IMG/VR virus record: IMGVR_UViG_3300022540_000472
Coordinates: 28,114 to 92,113 of that record
Origin: a virus
DNA length: 64,000 bases
Strand: one strand, 5' to 3'
Shown here: piece after piece, positions 40,830 to 50,693 of the stretch
Numbering within the stretch: position 1 is the stretch's first letter
Layout: each line of letters opens with the position of its first letter
The notes under the pieces: model-generated
What the model saw: the letters and a program-made list of their open reading frames with translations, nothing else
Told to the model about the DNA's origin: nothing
Database searches by the model: none
Made by a program: the position numbers and the translations under genes

Positions 40830-41120
40830 ATGAGTACAATTCGCCCGCTATACGACCGTATAGCATTTATACGAGATGACGTTAAAGAAGTTTCCGAAGG
40901 TGGAATATTAGTGCCTGGTGGAGTTGATGAGGAACCTGATTTCGGAACTGTTATCGCTGTTGGAACAGGTGCATGTTTGCCAGATGGAACTATTCGTCCA
41001 ATGACTGTTAAACCTGGTGATAGAATTATAGTATCAAAAGGTACAGGTTCTGAAGTTGATTTAGATGGACAGAAAATTGTTATCGTATCAGAACCTGAAA
41101 TCGTTGGAGTGATGTCTTGA
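40830..41120 (+). CDS. GroES-like co-chaperonin
   Basis: A 96-residue protein of the GroES family: IRPLYDRIAFIRDDV at the N-terminus, then EVSEGGILVPGG as the mobile-loop region, FGTVIAVGTG, VKPGDRIIVSKGTG and IVIVSEPEIVGVM. T4 uses gp31 in place of GroES to fold its capsid protein with host GroEL. This protein is much closer to GroES than to gp31 in sequence. No GroEL-like gene is in the window. It overlaps the polymerase gene by four bases. Confidence 0.85.
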   Translation: MSTIRPLYDRIAFIRDDVKEVSEGGILVPGGVDEEPDFGTVIAVGTGACLPDGTIRPMTVKPGDRIIVSKGTGSEVDLDGQKIVIVSEPEIVGVMS

Positions 41121-43657
41121 GTTACATCTCTGCTAAACGAGATAGAGATGATGTAATAGTATGGGAGAGAACGGATGAAGGACGAATTGAAAAGACCTAC
41201 CGTGCTCCCTATTATTTCTATACAAAAGATAAAGATGGTGATGAGAGTAGCATATTTGGTGATAATCTAACCAGACACGACTTTAGAACAAGCAAAGAAT
41301 TTAATTATACTCGTTCCGAATTCAAAAGTTCAGGCATTGAAATGTTTGAATCAGATATTTTACCTGAAATCCGAGTATTATCTGAACATTATTACAACAA
41401 GCCTGCCCCAAAGCTCAATATAACGTTTCTTGATATTGAAGTAGATTATGATATCAAGATTGGTTTCAGTACTATAGCTAATCCATACGCTCCAATTAAC
41501 GCTATAGCGATATATCATACACACCAAGATCGCACGGTTGTATATTGTGTGCCACCTGATGACTCTTGGACTGACCCAAGTCAATTTGATCAAGAACTTC
41601 ACGACTTAGCAGAAATTGTTTTCTGTAAAGATGAAAAAGAATTATTACTATACATTATTGCTGAAATAGAAGATAGTGATGTTTTGTGTGGTTGGAATAG
41701 TGACTTCTTTGATATGCCATACATAGCCAAACGTATTGAACGAGTGTTAGGAAAAAAGTATTTTAGAATGTTATCATTTCCAAATGCTGGGAATCCAAAA
41801 TACCGTGAAGTTGAAAAATACGGAAAGATTATGGAGACGCTTGATCTACAAGGCCGAATTAGTATTGATTATCTTAACTTGGTTCAAAAATATGAAATGG
41901 GTGGCCGTTCATCATATAAATTAGAAGCCGTTGCAGATGACGTTCTTCCCGAATTGCCAAAGTTACATTATGAAGGAACTCTTCATAGCTTATACCGTAA
42001 CGACTTCCAACATTTTATTCGGTACAACATCCGAGATACAGAAATCCTAAAAGGATTTGAAGAACGTCTTGGGTACGTAGCACTTGCAAATGATATGTGT
42101 CATATCTCTTGTGGTTTATTTAAACACGTTGGTGGTACATTAAAATTAGCTGAACTTGCTATTAACAACTACTGTCACCACGAACTTAATATGAGAGTTC
42201 CAAATGTAAAAATCCCTGAAAGCAGTGATTCTATACAAGGTGCATATGTATTAAAACCTAAAGTTGGACTACACGAATGGGTTGGGTCTATTGATATTAA
42301 CTCACTATATCCATCTGCAATTCGTTCAATCAATATCAGTCCTGAAACATTAATTGGACAGTTTCCAGATAACGTTCGTGCTGCTGAAGAAATAGCAAAG
42401 GGGTCAATGGTATCTCTTATGTTTGAATACGATAACGGAAAGACAGAAGAGTATAATGCTGATGATTGGCGTGAAGTATTAAAAGAACGCAAGTGGGCTA
42501 TGAGCGGATACGGTACTGTATTTAATCAAGAAACAAAAGGGATTATTCCAGCAATTCTTGAAAACTGGTATGCAACTCGTAAAGAGTATCAGAAGATGAA
42601 AGCACAAGCATTGGATGATGGTGATAAAGAAAAAGCAGCATATTATGATAGACTCCAATATGTTTATAAGATTAAACTTAATAGTCTCTATGGTGCGTTG
42701 AATAACCAATATTTCCGTTTTTATGATTTACGAATGGGTGAAAGTACAACTGGTACAGGACGAATGATTCTTGTTCATCAGTGTGCTAAAACTAATGAAC
42801 TAATGACAGGTGAATATGACCAATTCGGTGATGCAATTGTATATGGTGATACAGATTCAACATACTTTGCAACATCTGCTAAAGATGCAAGAGAGGCGAT
42901 TCTAATTGCTGATAGAGTAGGTGAACTTGTTAGTGATTCATTCCAAGAATTTATGCAAGAAACATTCTTATGTACTCCTGGTTTTGATGACATTATTAAA
43001 GCTGGACGAGAAATAGTTTCCGATAGAGGTATTTTTGTTGATAAGAAACGATACATTCTTCACGTTATTGATAATGAAGGTGAAACAGTTGATAAATTAA
43101 AAGTGATGGGTGTTGATACAAAGAAAACAACATTACCACCTGATGTATCTAAAAGGTTGAATTCTTTCATTGAACGATTCCTTAAAGGTGAAGATTGGGA
43201 TGTAATTGCTACAGATATTGTTGATTATAAAGACGAGTTGGAAAATGCTGAAGATGTAATGACAATTGGTTTACCAAAAGGCGTAAAAGGCGTTGAAGAA
43301 TATACTCAAAATATGAAAGTATATGGTGAAGGTACAAGATTACCAGGACACGTTGCAGCAAGTATTCATTATAATAGATGCCTTGAAGAATATGATGACA
43401 AAGAAAGTATGCCAATTTCTTCTGGTATGAAAATTAAGGTATTTTATTTGAAACAAAAGGTTGGACGATTCAAAAGTATTGCGTTACCAACAGATACAGA
43501 AATCGTTCCACAATGGTTCTTGAATGATTTCCCTATTGATAAAGATGCTCACATTGAACGATTGGTTGATAAACCTCTTGGTAATATAATAAAAGCCATC
43601 GGTAAAGATGTACCCTCAAAGCAGAGCATGGTAGTTGATTCTTTACTTGACTTCTAG
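41117..43657 (+). CDS. 43: DNA polymerase, family B (gp43-like)
   Basis: An 846-residue replicative polymerase. The 3'-5' exonuclease has ITFLDIEVDY (Exo I), GWNSDFFDMPYI (Exo II) and YNIRDTEIL (Exo III). The polymerase domain has DINSLYPSAI (motif A, about 390), KLNSLYGALNNQYF (motif B) and YGDTDSTYF (motif C, about 575). Length and motif order match T4 gp43, and the C-terminus is a likely clamp-binding tail. It uses the sliding clamp encoded immediately downstream. The start is TTG, overlapping the GroES-like stop. Confidence 0.97.
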   Translation: MSYISAKRDRDDVIVWERTDEGRIEKTYRAPYYFYTKDKDGDESSIFGDNLTRHDFRTSKEFNYTRSEFKSSGIEMFESDILPEIRVLSEHYYNKPAPKLNITFLDIEVDYDIKIGFSTIANPYAPINAIAIYHTHQDRTVVYCVPPDDSWTDPSQFDQELHDLAEIVFCKDEKELLLYIIAEIEDSDVLCGWNSDFFDMPYIAKRIERVLGKKYFRMLSFPNAGNPKYREVEKYGKIMETLDLQGRISIDYLNLVQKYEMGGRSSYKLEAVADDVLPELPKLHYEGTLHSLYRNDFQHFIRYNIRDTEILKGFEERLGYVALANDMCHISCGLFKHVGGTLKLAELAINNYCHHELNMRVPNVKIPESSDSIQGAYVLKPKVGLHEWVGSIDINSLYPSAIRSINISPETLIGQFPDNVRAAEEIAKGSMVSLMFEYDNGKTEEYNADDWREVLKERKWAMSGYGTVFNQETKGIIPAILENWYATRKEYQKMKAQALDDGDKEKAAYYDRLQYVYKIKLNSLYGALNNQYFRFYDLRMGESTTGTGRMILVHQCAKTNELMTGEYDQFGDAIVYGDTDSTYFATSAKDAREAILIADRVGELVSDSFQEFMQETFLCTPGFDDIIKAGREIVSDRGIFVDKKRYILHVIDNEGETVDKLKVMGVDTKKTTLPPDVSKRLNSFIERFLKGEDWDVIATDIVDYKDELENAEDVMTIGLPKGVKGVEEYTQNMKVYGEGTRLPGHVAASIHYNRCLEEYDDKESMPISSGMKIKVFYLKQKVGRFKSIALPTDTEIVPQWFLNDFPIDKDAHIERLVDKPLGNIIKAIGKDVPSKQSMVVDSLLDF

Positions 43658-43663
43658 TATAAT
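43635..43663 (+). promoter_or_regulatory. Sigma70 promoter for the sliding clamp
   Basis: TTGATT, 17 bp, TATAAT, overlapping the last codons of the polymerase gene; the clamp ATG is 30 bases downstream. Confidence 0.8.
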
Positions 43664-43693
43664 AAAGAAAAATAATAATAAAGGATAATAAAA

Positions 43694-44398
43694 ATGAAAG
43701 TAGACGTAGATACTATTGCTTATATTCAAAAAGTAGTAAAAACAGCACAAATGGTTGGGATTGATAATGTAATTATTGAACCTGAACTTACTCGTGCTAT
43801 AGATGATGATAAAACGGTTGTATTATTTCAAAATGAAAATGTACCCGATATGCCATTTGGTTCAATTGGATTAAATCGTATTGGGGTATTCATGTCTCGT
43901 TTAGATATTGCAAAAACACAAGATGGTTTTTCAATTGAATCTGATAGTCCAGAGGGTAGTGAGTTTGTTCGTTCATTAACAATGAAGGCAAAGGGTGTAA
44001 AAATTGACTATCGCTGTGCAAATCCATCAACTATTCAAGCACCTCGTCAAATCAATGATGTATTAAAACATCGCGTCCCATTGAATGCTGAAGCAGTTGT
44101 ACTGTTACAAAAAGGACAGTCTGCTATGAGTGCAGATATAGTTACAATAGTAAGTAATAAGAGTGGTGTGTCTTTTGAAATTGTTGATATTAATAATGAT
44201 ATCTTTTCACATACATTCACAACAGAAGTTGAAAATTTGACAGACGATACTGATATCAATTTTGCTCATCGTTACCCAATTAAAACATTGCTTCCATTAT
44301 TTAAGCAGAATGCAGATGGTTTCTTTGAGGTAGGACAAAAAGGAATATTGAGTATTTCCGTACAAGGATTAAACTTGTTCGTATTACCACAGGTATAA
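43694..44398 (+). CDS. 45: Sliding clamp (gp45-like)
   Basis: A 234-residue protein made of regular strands with two similar halves, the size of T4 gp45 (about 228). It starts MKVDVDTIAYIQKVVKTAQ and contains FGSIGLNRIGVFMSRLDI and a terminal GILSISVQGLNLFVLPQ. Directly after the polymerase and in front of conserved T4-like genes, it is almost certainly the processivity clamp. In T4 the clamp also activates late promoters, consistent with the TATAAATA sites here. Confidence 0.85.
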   Translation: MKVDVDTIAYIQKVVKTAQMVGIDNVIIEPELTRAIDDDKTVVLFQNENVPDMPFGSIGLNRIGVFMSRLDIAKTQDGFSIESDSPEGSEFVRSLTMKAKGVKIDYRCANPSTIQAPRQINDVLKHRVPLNAEAVVLLQKGQSAMSADIVTIVSNKSGVSFEIVDINNDIFSHTFTTEVENLTDDTDINFAHRYPIKTLLPLFKQNADGFFEVGQKGILSISVQGLNLFVLPQV

Positions 44399-44402
44399 TA
44401 TT

Positions 44403-44771
44403 ATGAAGTTACGTTGGTGGAAAACTGCTGAAGAAATTCGCAATGAGGTTCTTGCTCAAGTTCGTAAAGAACGTGAAGAAGAACGTATCGTTGAACAAAA
44501 ACGAATAGAAGAGCAAAAGGCTGAAGAAGAAAAAATTGCCGAAGAAAAGGCTAAAGAACCTTGGGTTGACATTAGAGGTATTATGGAAGACCCAAAACAC
44601 GGCATTAAAGTTGATTTGGATTGGAATGAGGCTTTCGTTGACTATCTTCGTGAAAATGGTATTACAGGGGCGGATGATGAAATCGTTGTTCAAAAGTGGA
44701 TAACATTGTTATACCGAGACTTAATAGAACAACAACAAGGTAAGAATGGAGCTGATAATGGACTCGTCTAA
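44403..44771 (+). CDS. Conserved T4-like hypothetical protein with charged helix
   Basis: A 122-residue protein. Residues 9-50 form a glutamate-arginine-lysine helix. After EPWVDIRGIMEDP comes VDLDWNEAFVDYLRENGITGADDEIVVQKW, a pattern I associate with a small protein conserved beside replication genes in marine T4-like phages. Function unknown. The exonuclease start lies inside its last codons. Confidence 0.65.
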   Translation: MKLRWWKTAEEIRNEVLAQVRKEREEERIVEQKRIEEQKAEEEKIAEEKAKEPWVDIRGIMEDPKHGIKVDLDWNEAFVDYLRENGITGADDEIVVQKWITLLYRDLIEQQQGKNGADNGLV

Positions 44772-45675
44772 AAAATATATTCTTTTTGATATAAGTAATT
44801 TGTTATATCGTGCTTTCTTTGCCAATAAACAACAAGATGATGAAACGACTGCTGGTCTTGCTCATCATATAGCGTTAACAACCTTAAACAAATACTATAA
44901 AGCATTCCAACCACATAAGGTAATTATGGCTTATGATAGAAGTAGTTGGAGAAAGGAATATACAGCAAGCGAAGAGTGTCTTTCTGGTAAGCCATATAAA
45001 GGCAATCGTCGTCAAAGTATGACACCAAAAGAAAAAGAGAAGTTTGAAGCATTTCTTCAACATTTACATGAATTTGAAGAGTTAATGCGTGTTCATTCAA
45101 GCGTTGTATGTTTAGCTGGTGATGGACTTGAAGCAGATGACCTTATTGCTGGTTTTTGTCAAAAACATCCAGATGATGAAATTATTGTCGTAAGTGGAGA
45201 TAAAGATATGATTCAACTTCTTCGTCACGATGGTGTTCGTCTTGTTGACCCAGCAACTGGTAAAGATAGAACTCTTGAAGAATGGAACGGTGATGCTGAC
45301 TTGTTTATGTTTGAAAAATGTCTTCGTGGTGATGCTGGTGATAATGTTGGTAGTGCATATCCTCGCATACGCAAAACTAAAATATTAAAAGCCTATGAAG
45401 ATTCGTTTGAACGTGTTAATGTAATGAATGATACGTGGACAGACCAAAACGGTAAAGAACACGTAGTTCGTCATTTGTTCGCTGAAAATAAATTATTAAT
45501 GGATTTAACAGCGCAACCAAATTGTATACGCCGCCAGATGGATGAAGTGATTGACCACGAAATGGCCGATCCTGGAACATTTAGTTATTTTCATTTCATG
45601 CGCTTTTTAGGCAAATATGACATGAAAAAAATATCCCAGAATCTTGACCAATATGTTCCTATGCTGAGTAGGTAA
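44758..45675 (+). CDS. rnh: 5'-3' exonuclease/RNase H (T4 Rnh-like, FEN family)
   Basis: A 305-residue protein with start ATG 44758 after GGAG. Acidic metal-binding motifs run in order: ILFDISNLLYRAFFA, MAYDRSSWRKEY, AGDGLEADDLIAGF, IVVSGDKDMIQLL and RGDAGDNV. This is the FEN-like fold of T4 RNase H, which removes RNA primers and flaps on the lagging strand. It ends flush against the convergent holin-like gene, with no terminator between them. Confidence 0.9.
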   Translation: MDSSKKYILFDISNLLYRAFFANKQQDDETTAGLAHHIALTTLNKYYKAFQPHKVIMAYDRSSWRKEYTASEECLSGKPYKGNRRQSMTPKEKEKFEAFLQHLHEFEELMRVHSSVVCLAGDGLEADDLIAGFCQKHPDDEIIVVSGDKDMIQLLRHDGVRLVDPATGKDRTLEEWNGDADLFMFEKCLRGDAGDNVGSAYPRIRKTKILKAYEDSFERVNVMNDTWTDQNGKEHVVRHLFAENKLLMDLTAQPNCIRRQMDEVIDHEMADPGTFSYFHFMRFLGKYDMKKISQNLDQYVPMLSR

Positions 45676-46032
45676 TTATTCCTCCTCAGTTTTTTCTTTC
45701 TTTTTACCGAACCAAGGTAATAGTGGCTTCGTCCAATCTTTACCTGAACTTGAATATAAACCGATTACAACAGCAGCCATACTAACGATTGCAGTAACCA
45801 ATGTCGCTTGTTGTGTACTTGGTCCAACAACGCCTGTAATGTCACACACCACTTGTGTGGCAAGCAATTGACAATTGGTTTTTGTCACAATGACATCAAT
45901 TCCTGTATACCAGACCCAAGTTTTCCATGTTAAAAATCCATAAGCAATTACCATTAAACGTGGAACAATTCGCCATGCATCTACTGTTTCTGCAACCGCA
46001 TTTGACCATTTTCTAAATCCATTTACATCCAT
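45676..46032 (-). CDS. Putative holin-like membrane protein
   Basis: A 118-residue protein. After an amphipathic N-terminus (MDVNGFRKWSNAVAETVDAW) come a membrane segment at about 24-45 and a second at about 78-95 (TAIVSMAAVVIGLYSS), with a charged KKKEKTEEE end. Size, two spans and charged tail are typical of holins, and the layout resembles proteins called holins in marine T4-like phages. A late octamer lies 22 bases upstream of its start. Lysis function is inferred. Confidence 0.55.
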   Translation of the reverse strand: MDVNGFRKWSNAVAETVDAWRIVPRLMVIAYGFLTWKTWVWYTGIDVIVTKTNCQLLATQVVCDITGVVGPSTQQATLVTAIVSMAAVVIGLYSSSGKDWTKPLLPWFGKKKEKTEEE

Positions 46033-46053
46033 ACTATTCTCCTTGTTCTTTAA

Positions 46054-46065
46054 TATTTATAAATA
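46054..46065. promoter_or_regulatory. Overlapping divergent late promoters
   Basis: The 12-bp palindrome TATTTATAAATA contains a perfect TATAAATA on each strand (minus 46061-46054, plus 46058-46065). One serves the holin-like gene, the other the PAAR gene. The two late octamers share four bases, so only one could be occupied at a time. Confidence 0.7.
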
Positions 46066-46090
46066 TACACATAATTTGAGGAATAAAGAT

Positions 46091-46390
46091 ATGCCAGCAG
46101 TAGCCCGTATAGCAGACCCAGTTTCATGTGGTGATATAATAGATCAAGGAAGCGGAAACGTTTTCTCTAATGGTATGCCTGTCACTCGTGTTGGCCCTGA
46201 TAACACTGTCGGGCATTGGATTGGAAGATGTTACTGGCCACCTACTCCCATATCAGAAGGCTCTCCTAACGTATTTGTTAATAATTCGCCAATGGCACGT
46301 GTAGACGATCCAATTGTTACTCATTGTTGTGGTCGTTCTTGTCATGATAATCCAATAGCAAATGGTTCTCCTGACGTATTCGCTAACTAA
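46091..46390 (+). CDS. PAAR-domain spike-tip protein (gp5.4-like)
   Basis: A 99-residue protein with start ATG 46091 after GAGG. It has three PAAR-type repeats with the N-G-x-P-x-x-R-V/D rhythm (SNGMPVTRVGPD, NNSPMARVDDP, ANGSPDVF) and cysteine/histidine residues for the zinc site (SCGD, HCCGRSCHD). PAAR proteins form the sharp tip of the contractile-tail spike that pierces the outer membrane. It is followed with a one-base overlap by a LamG adhesin, so both belong to the late tail set. Confidence 0.88.
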   Translation: MPAVARIADPVSCGDIIDQGSGNVFSNGMPVTRVGPDNTVGHWIGRCYWPPTPISEGSPNVFVNNSPMARVDDPIVTHCCGRSCHDNPIANGSPDVFAN

Positions 46391-49300
46391 TGAGCTGCCA
46401 ACCTCCATACGATTATAGACCAATAGCGGCACCTGTCGCTTTCTGTTCTGCACCTGTTTTTATTGAACATCGCTCTCGTCTATTCACTGGTGGGAGTTAT
46501 TTTAGGAGCATTGAACAAGGTCCTCTCTTGAATAATATTTCTATCCAATCTTCATATATTGGATCAGATGTATTTCGTTTAACGGTTAGATATTATGCTG
46601 TACTAAGTGAAGCTGCTACCGATACAGAAACGTATGATTTTATACAAACTTCTGCAGGCTCACCATTAGAGTGTGATGTTGGTGGAATAGATACTTTACG
46701 TTTTCTTGTTAATCGTGATAGCCAGTATATTGAAATGTATACTCGTGGAGCCGATACTGAATTCGATATAGAAGGTGAGGATAGCATCTGTCTAGACACT
46801 TTCACAGAAACGTTTATGTCTGGTGGGTCTGGTGGACCACAAGATGGTTCAATTATAGCAAACATTAACACTGGGCCTGAACGTACAATAATTATAATTA
46901 ATTCAACAGAACGGGCTGATGGAACCCCAACCGATCCTCCTGTAGAAAGAAAAATTCAACAATGGGATGGAAGTGAATGGGTAACTTATCAAAATCTTGT
47001 TCCTGGTGCTTGCCCAGCAACCACGTTGATTGGTGTTGATCAAGCAGGAAATTTCCCTCCAGTATTTGCTCAAGATATTCTTGATCAAGCAAACTTTGAA
47101 ACAGACGTTATTTCTTTGTCATCTGTAGCTTCTGATCCAGATGGAAATGTTATTTCTTATAGTGCTGACGGTTTGCCATCAGGAGTAACGATTGATATCA
47201 ATACAGGATTAATATCAGGAACAGTTGATGCTGGTGCTGCTGTAAGTAGTCCGTATAGCGTTACAGTAACTGCAAATGATGGAAGGGGTGGAGTCGTTAC
47301 TGATGATTTTATTTGGACTGTTGTAATTGCATATGAACTCATAACTTCGTTTACTCATCCTGATCTAACTGCTGCATGGACTATGGATAATATTTCTGGA
47401 TCAACACTTATCGATGAATCACCAAATGGATATGATTCAGTAATTACAGGAGCTACCCCAGTTTCAGGAATAATTGACCAAGCATTAGATTTTAGCAGTA
47501 CGAGTACATATATTACTCATACGCTACCTGCATTTGGAACTAATGATTTTTCAATATCATTATGGTATAATCCTGATACATTCACATTATATAATCATTT
47601 ATTAACAGATGCGGTCGACCAAGATAATTTTGCTTTTAAGATTGGTACTACTGGATTTAATCAGGTACCTTACTTCTTTACAAGTCCATCGGGCACTCTG
47701 GCCTATTCATCTTCATTAACTGGGGCTAATTGGTATCATATAGTATTAATGAGAAGTGGAACAGACATTTATATTTCTGTAAATGGTGTAACAGAATTAG
47801 TTGGGACTGGATTTACTTATGATTTAACTACTACATCATTCTATACTGGCATCGGTGGGAATGTTCCATCAGAAGCATCTGATGGTCAACAAGACCAAAT
47901 GAGAATATTTGATAGAGTATTAACTCAAAGTGAAATAATTGAGTTATATGATGAAGGTTCAGTATATTATAATGTTGTCATCGTCGATGATATACCTGTA
48001 TCGTATTGGAGGCTTGGTGAAAGTTCATCTCATTTAGCGGTTGATGAGATTGGAACCATTGACGGTATATACCACACTGGTGATTTTGGTAAAATAGGTA
48101 AAGGAGCTGTGTTCAATGGTTCCGATTCAAAAATTGATTTTAGTTTCGTTACAGGATTTCCAACTACAGATGTAACAGTTAGCTTTTGGGCCAAATACAC
48201 AACCAACACTGAAAAAAGTTCTATTATATTTGCTTCACCAGATGAGACACCATTAAATCGCTTCAATATTCATTTCACTTGGAGTGATGGAAGAATATTT
48301 TGGGATTGGGGAGACATTCTTGTTGGTGGAAGATTGATTCTAATATCTGACGCTGGATGGTTAAATGTTATGGCTCATTGGACATTTATAGCAGAGAGTG
48401 GAGTTGGTATGAGGATATATCGTAATGGTACTCTTGTTGCTAGTAACGCAACAACATCTACATTTGCAGTGGGAACAAAAACAATCAGTCTTGGATATTA
48501 TAATAATCCTGTAACATATTGGAATGGTGATATAGATGAACTTGGTATATGGAACCGATCTCTCACTGATCCAGAAATAGCAGAATTATATAATAGTGAT
48601 AATGGAATATCACACCCATTTGGTACAGGTACTACCCTACTTAGTGGGTTATATTCATATCATAATTTTGAAGATAATTCAAATGATTTGGTGGGTTCAT
48701 TAAATGGATTAGACTACAATATATTATATGATGGACTCAATATGGGCCAAACTGGATTAATTTTATTTGATTCCGATACAGCTGTGGCATTTGATGGAAC
48801 TACCCAATATGTATCAACAGGATACAAGTATGATTTTATTCAACAGACAGGAATATTTACTATAGAAGTATGGATACAATTAACTGATTATACTCTGAAT
48901 ACAGTTCAGATTATTGCAGGTACTGAATTTGCATCAGCTGGACATGGGTGGACTATATGGTATGAAAATAGAACAGGGGCGGGATCACATGCTATTGCCT
49001 TTTTAATAGCTAAAGGAACGGAAGGTACTTATGGAATAGTTGCCTTTTCAAATGATGAAGCAGTCACAGATAATCTACCACATCATGTTGTTGTTACTGG
49101 AAGTGGATCAGCAGTAACAATGTATGTAGATGGGATACAAGTAGGTGATCCAGATTCATATGTAGGACTTTCTAGTTCATCATCTGCAGCTAATGCATGG
49201 ATCGCTGGAACATCTAGTGGTGCAGGCCTTAAATTTGATGGTATACTAGATGAAGCTGCAATATACGATTATCAATTATCTCTAACTCAAATTCACGACC

Positions 49301-50643
49301 ACTACATTGCTGCTGGTTATACAATATCACGACCATATTATAATGCTATTACTGCAGATGCTCCTATTGCATATTGGAGATTGGGTGAAAGTTCTGGAAT
49401 AGTTGCTATTGATGAAATAGGTACATATAATGGTACATATGGAGGAGATGTAAGTGTAGGACAGACCAGTCTCATACCAACAGAAAATGATCAGTCAATA
49501 TTATTTAATGGTAGTTCAGGAGCTGTTAATGGAACAGGTGTACCACTAGGGGACAACCCAACAACTTTTTCAATTGAAGTAATAGTTAAAATAATTGCTG
49601 ACAATACAGGAACTAGCAGTCAGTTTATATATGATCAACGAGATGAAACTATCGGAGAACATAGTATTGCATTCTTGTATAGAGAGTCTACGGGAAAATT
49701 TGCTATTAATAAATCACCTTCAACAGGAAATGAATTTAATTCAAACTTGTCTGTGACCTTAGGTCAGATTTACCATTTAGTTTATATAGAGGATGGAATT
49801 AACCGATATCTATACATTAATGGAGTACTTGATAATAGCGATGCTTTAGCTGAAGTATATACAGGTGTTGCCACAACTGGTTGGTCGATAGGTCAATTGG
49901 CTTGGAGTACTGCTAGTGGTGCAACATTTAATGGTGTTATAGATGATATGTCTTTATATGATTATGCATTAACACCTGCACAAGTAATCAATCACTATGA
50001 TGCTACTGGTTATGAAAATATAATTGCATTCAATCATCCAAATCTTGTTGCTGGATGGACAATGGATAATATTTCTGGATCAACACTTGTAGATGAATCT
50101 CCAAATGGAAACGATTCAATAATTACAGGTGCAACACAAACATCAGGTCTAATAGGACAAGCATTAGACTTTAGCAGTACGAGTACATATATTACTCATA
50201 CATTACCTGCTTTTGGTACTAACGATTTTGCTATATCAATGTGGTACAATCCAGATACATTTACATTCTATTCACACTTATTAACAGCTACGACTGGTCA
50301 AAGTGATTTTGCCTTTAAAATTGGGGATAGTGCATTTTCAGGTAAACCATATTTCTACACACTTGCATCGGGTTCAAAGGTTTACTCTACAGGATTAACT
50401 GCTGGTAGCTGGCAGCATATTGTATTAATGCGAGAAGGGACAAACATTTATATTTCTATAAACGGTGACACTGAATTAGTCGGAACTGGATTTACTAATA
50501 ATTTAACGACTACATCATTCTATACTGGTATAGGGCAAGGTATTGAACATTTGGATGGACAAGCAGATCAAATGAGAGTATTTGATAGAGCCTTAACACA
50601 AAATGAAATTGATGCATTATATAATGGAGGTGCTGGTGCATAA
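46390..50643 (+). CDS. LamG-repeat tail fibre/adhesin protein
   Basis: A 1417-residue protein. The N-terminal 210 residues are likely the virion-attachment part. About 215-315 is a putative Ig/cadherin-like domain (ASDPDGNVISYSADGLPSG). Then follow five concanavalin-like LamG modules: about 318-523, 530-735, 745-975, 985-1205 and 1210-1417. Modules 1 and 5 are near copies (both contain WTMDNISGSTL and STSTYITHTLPAFGTND). Modules 2 and 4 share YWRLGESS. Such domains bind sugars or surface glycans, so this is a host-binding candidate. It is coupled to the PAAR gene. Confidence 0.82.
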   Translation: MSCQPPYDYRPIAAPVAFCSAPVFIEHRSRLFTGGSYFRSIEQGPLLNNISIQSSYIGSDVFRLTVRYYAVLSEAATDTETYDFIQTSAGSPLECDVGGIDTLRFLVNRDSQYIEMYTRGADTEFDIEGEDSICLDTFTETFMSGGSGGPQDGSIIANINTGPERTIIIINSTERADGTPTDPPVERKIQQWDGSEWVTYQNLVPGACPATTLIGVDQAGNFPPVFAQDILDQANFETDVISLSSVASDPDGNVISYSADGLPSGVTIDINTGLISGTVDAGAAVSSPYSVTVTANDGRGGVVTDDFIWTVVIAYELITSFTHPDLTAAWTMDNISGSTLIDESPNGYDSVITGATPVSGIIDQALDFSSTSTYITHTLPAFGTNDFSISLWYNPDTFTLYNHLLTDAVDQDNFAFKIGTTGFNQVPYFFTSPSGTLAYSSSLTGANWYHIVLMRSGTDIYISVNGVTELVGTGFTYDLTTTSFYTGIGGNVPSEASDGQQDQMRIFDRVLTQSEIIELYDEGSVYYNVVIVDDIPVSYWRLGESSSHLAVDEIGTIDGIYHTGDFGKIGKGAVFNGSDSKIDFSFVTGFPTTDVTVSFWAKYTTNTEKSSIIFASPDETPLNRFNIHFTWSDGRIFWDWGDILVGGRLILISDAGWLNVMAHWTFIAESGVGMRIYRNGTLVASNATTSTFAVGTKTISLGYYNNPVTYWNGDIDELGIWNRSLTDPEIAELYNSDNGISHPFGTGTTLLSGLYSYHNFEDNSNDLVGSLNGLDYNILYDGLNMGQTGLILFDSDTAVAFDGTTQYVSTGYKYDFIQQTGIFTIEVWIQLTDYTLNTVQIIAGTEFASAGHGWTIWYENRTGAGSHAIAFLIAKGTEGTYGIVAFSNDEAVTDNLPHHVVVTGSGSAVTMYVDGIQVGDPDSYVGLSSSSSAANAWIAGTSSGAGLKFDGILDEAAIYDYQLSLTQIHDHYIAAGYTISRPYYNAITADAPIAYWRLGESSGIVAIDEIGTYNGTYGGDVSVGQTSLIPTENDQSILFNGSSGAVNGTGVPLGDNPTTFSIEVIVKIIADNTGTSSQFIYDQRDETIGEHSIAFLYRESTGKFAINKSPSTGNEFNSNLSVTLGQIYHLVYIEDGINRYLYINGVLDNSDALAEVYTGVATTGWSIGQLAWSTASGATFNGVIDDMSLYDYALTPAQVINHYDATGYENIIAFNHPNLVAGWTMDNISGSTLVDESPNGNDSIITGATQTSGLIGQALDFSSTSTYITHTLPAFGTNDFAISMWYNPDTFTFYSHLLTATTGQSDFAFKIGDSAFSGKPYFYTLASGSKVYSTGLTAGSWQHIVLMREGTNIYISINGDTELVGTGFTNNLTTTSFYTGIGQGIEHLDGQADQMRVFDRALTQNEIDALYNGGAGA
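47353..47948 (+). repeat. LamG module repeat, copy 1
   Basis: Homologous to 50032-50631 at DNA level. The best stretch, 47482-47521, differs from 50161-50200 at one base in 40; elsewhere the copies have drifted, mostly at third codon positions, with some length changes. Confidence 0.8.
50032..50631 (+). repeat. LamG module repeat, copy 2
   Basis: Second copy of the module at 47353-47948, forming the C-terminal domain of the same protein. The conserved segments would allow homologous recombination that deletes or adds the three intervening modules. Confidence 0.8.
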
Positions 50644-50685
50644 TTTTACCCTATTATTTTAATTGGTAACCCCTCAAAAATACAG

Positions 50686-50693
50686 TCTAAATA
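50686..50693 (+). promoter_or_regulatory. Late-promoter-like octamer
   Basis: TCTAAATA, two mismatches from TATAAATA, 42 bases before the ATG at 50736. A weak match, supported by position only. Confidence 0.3.
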
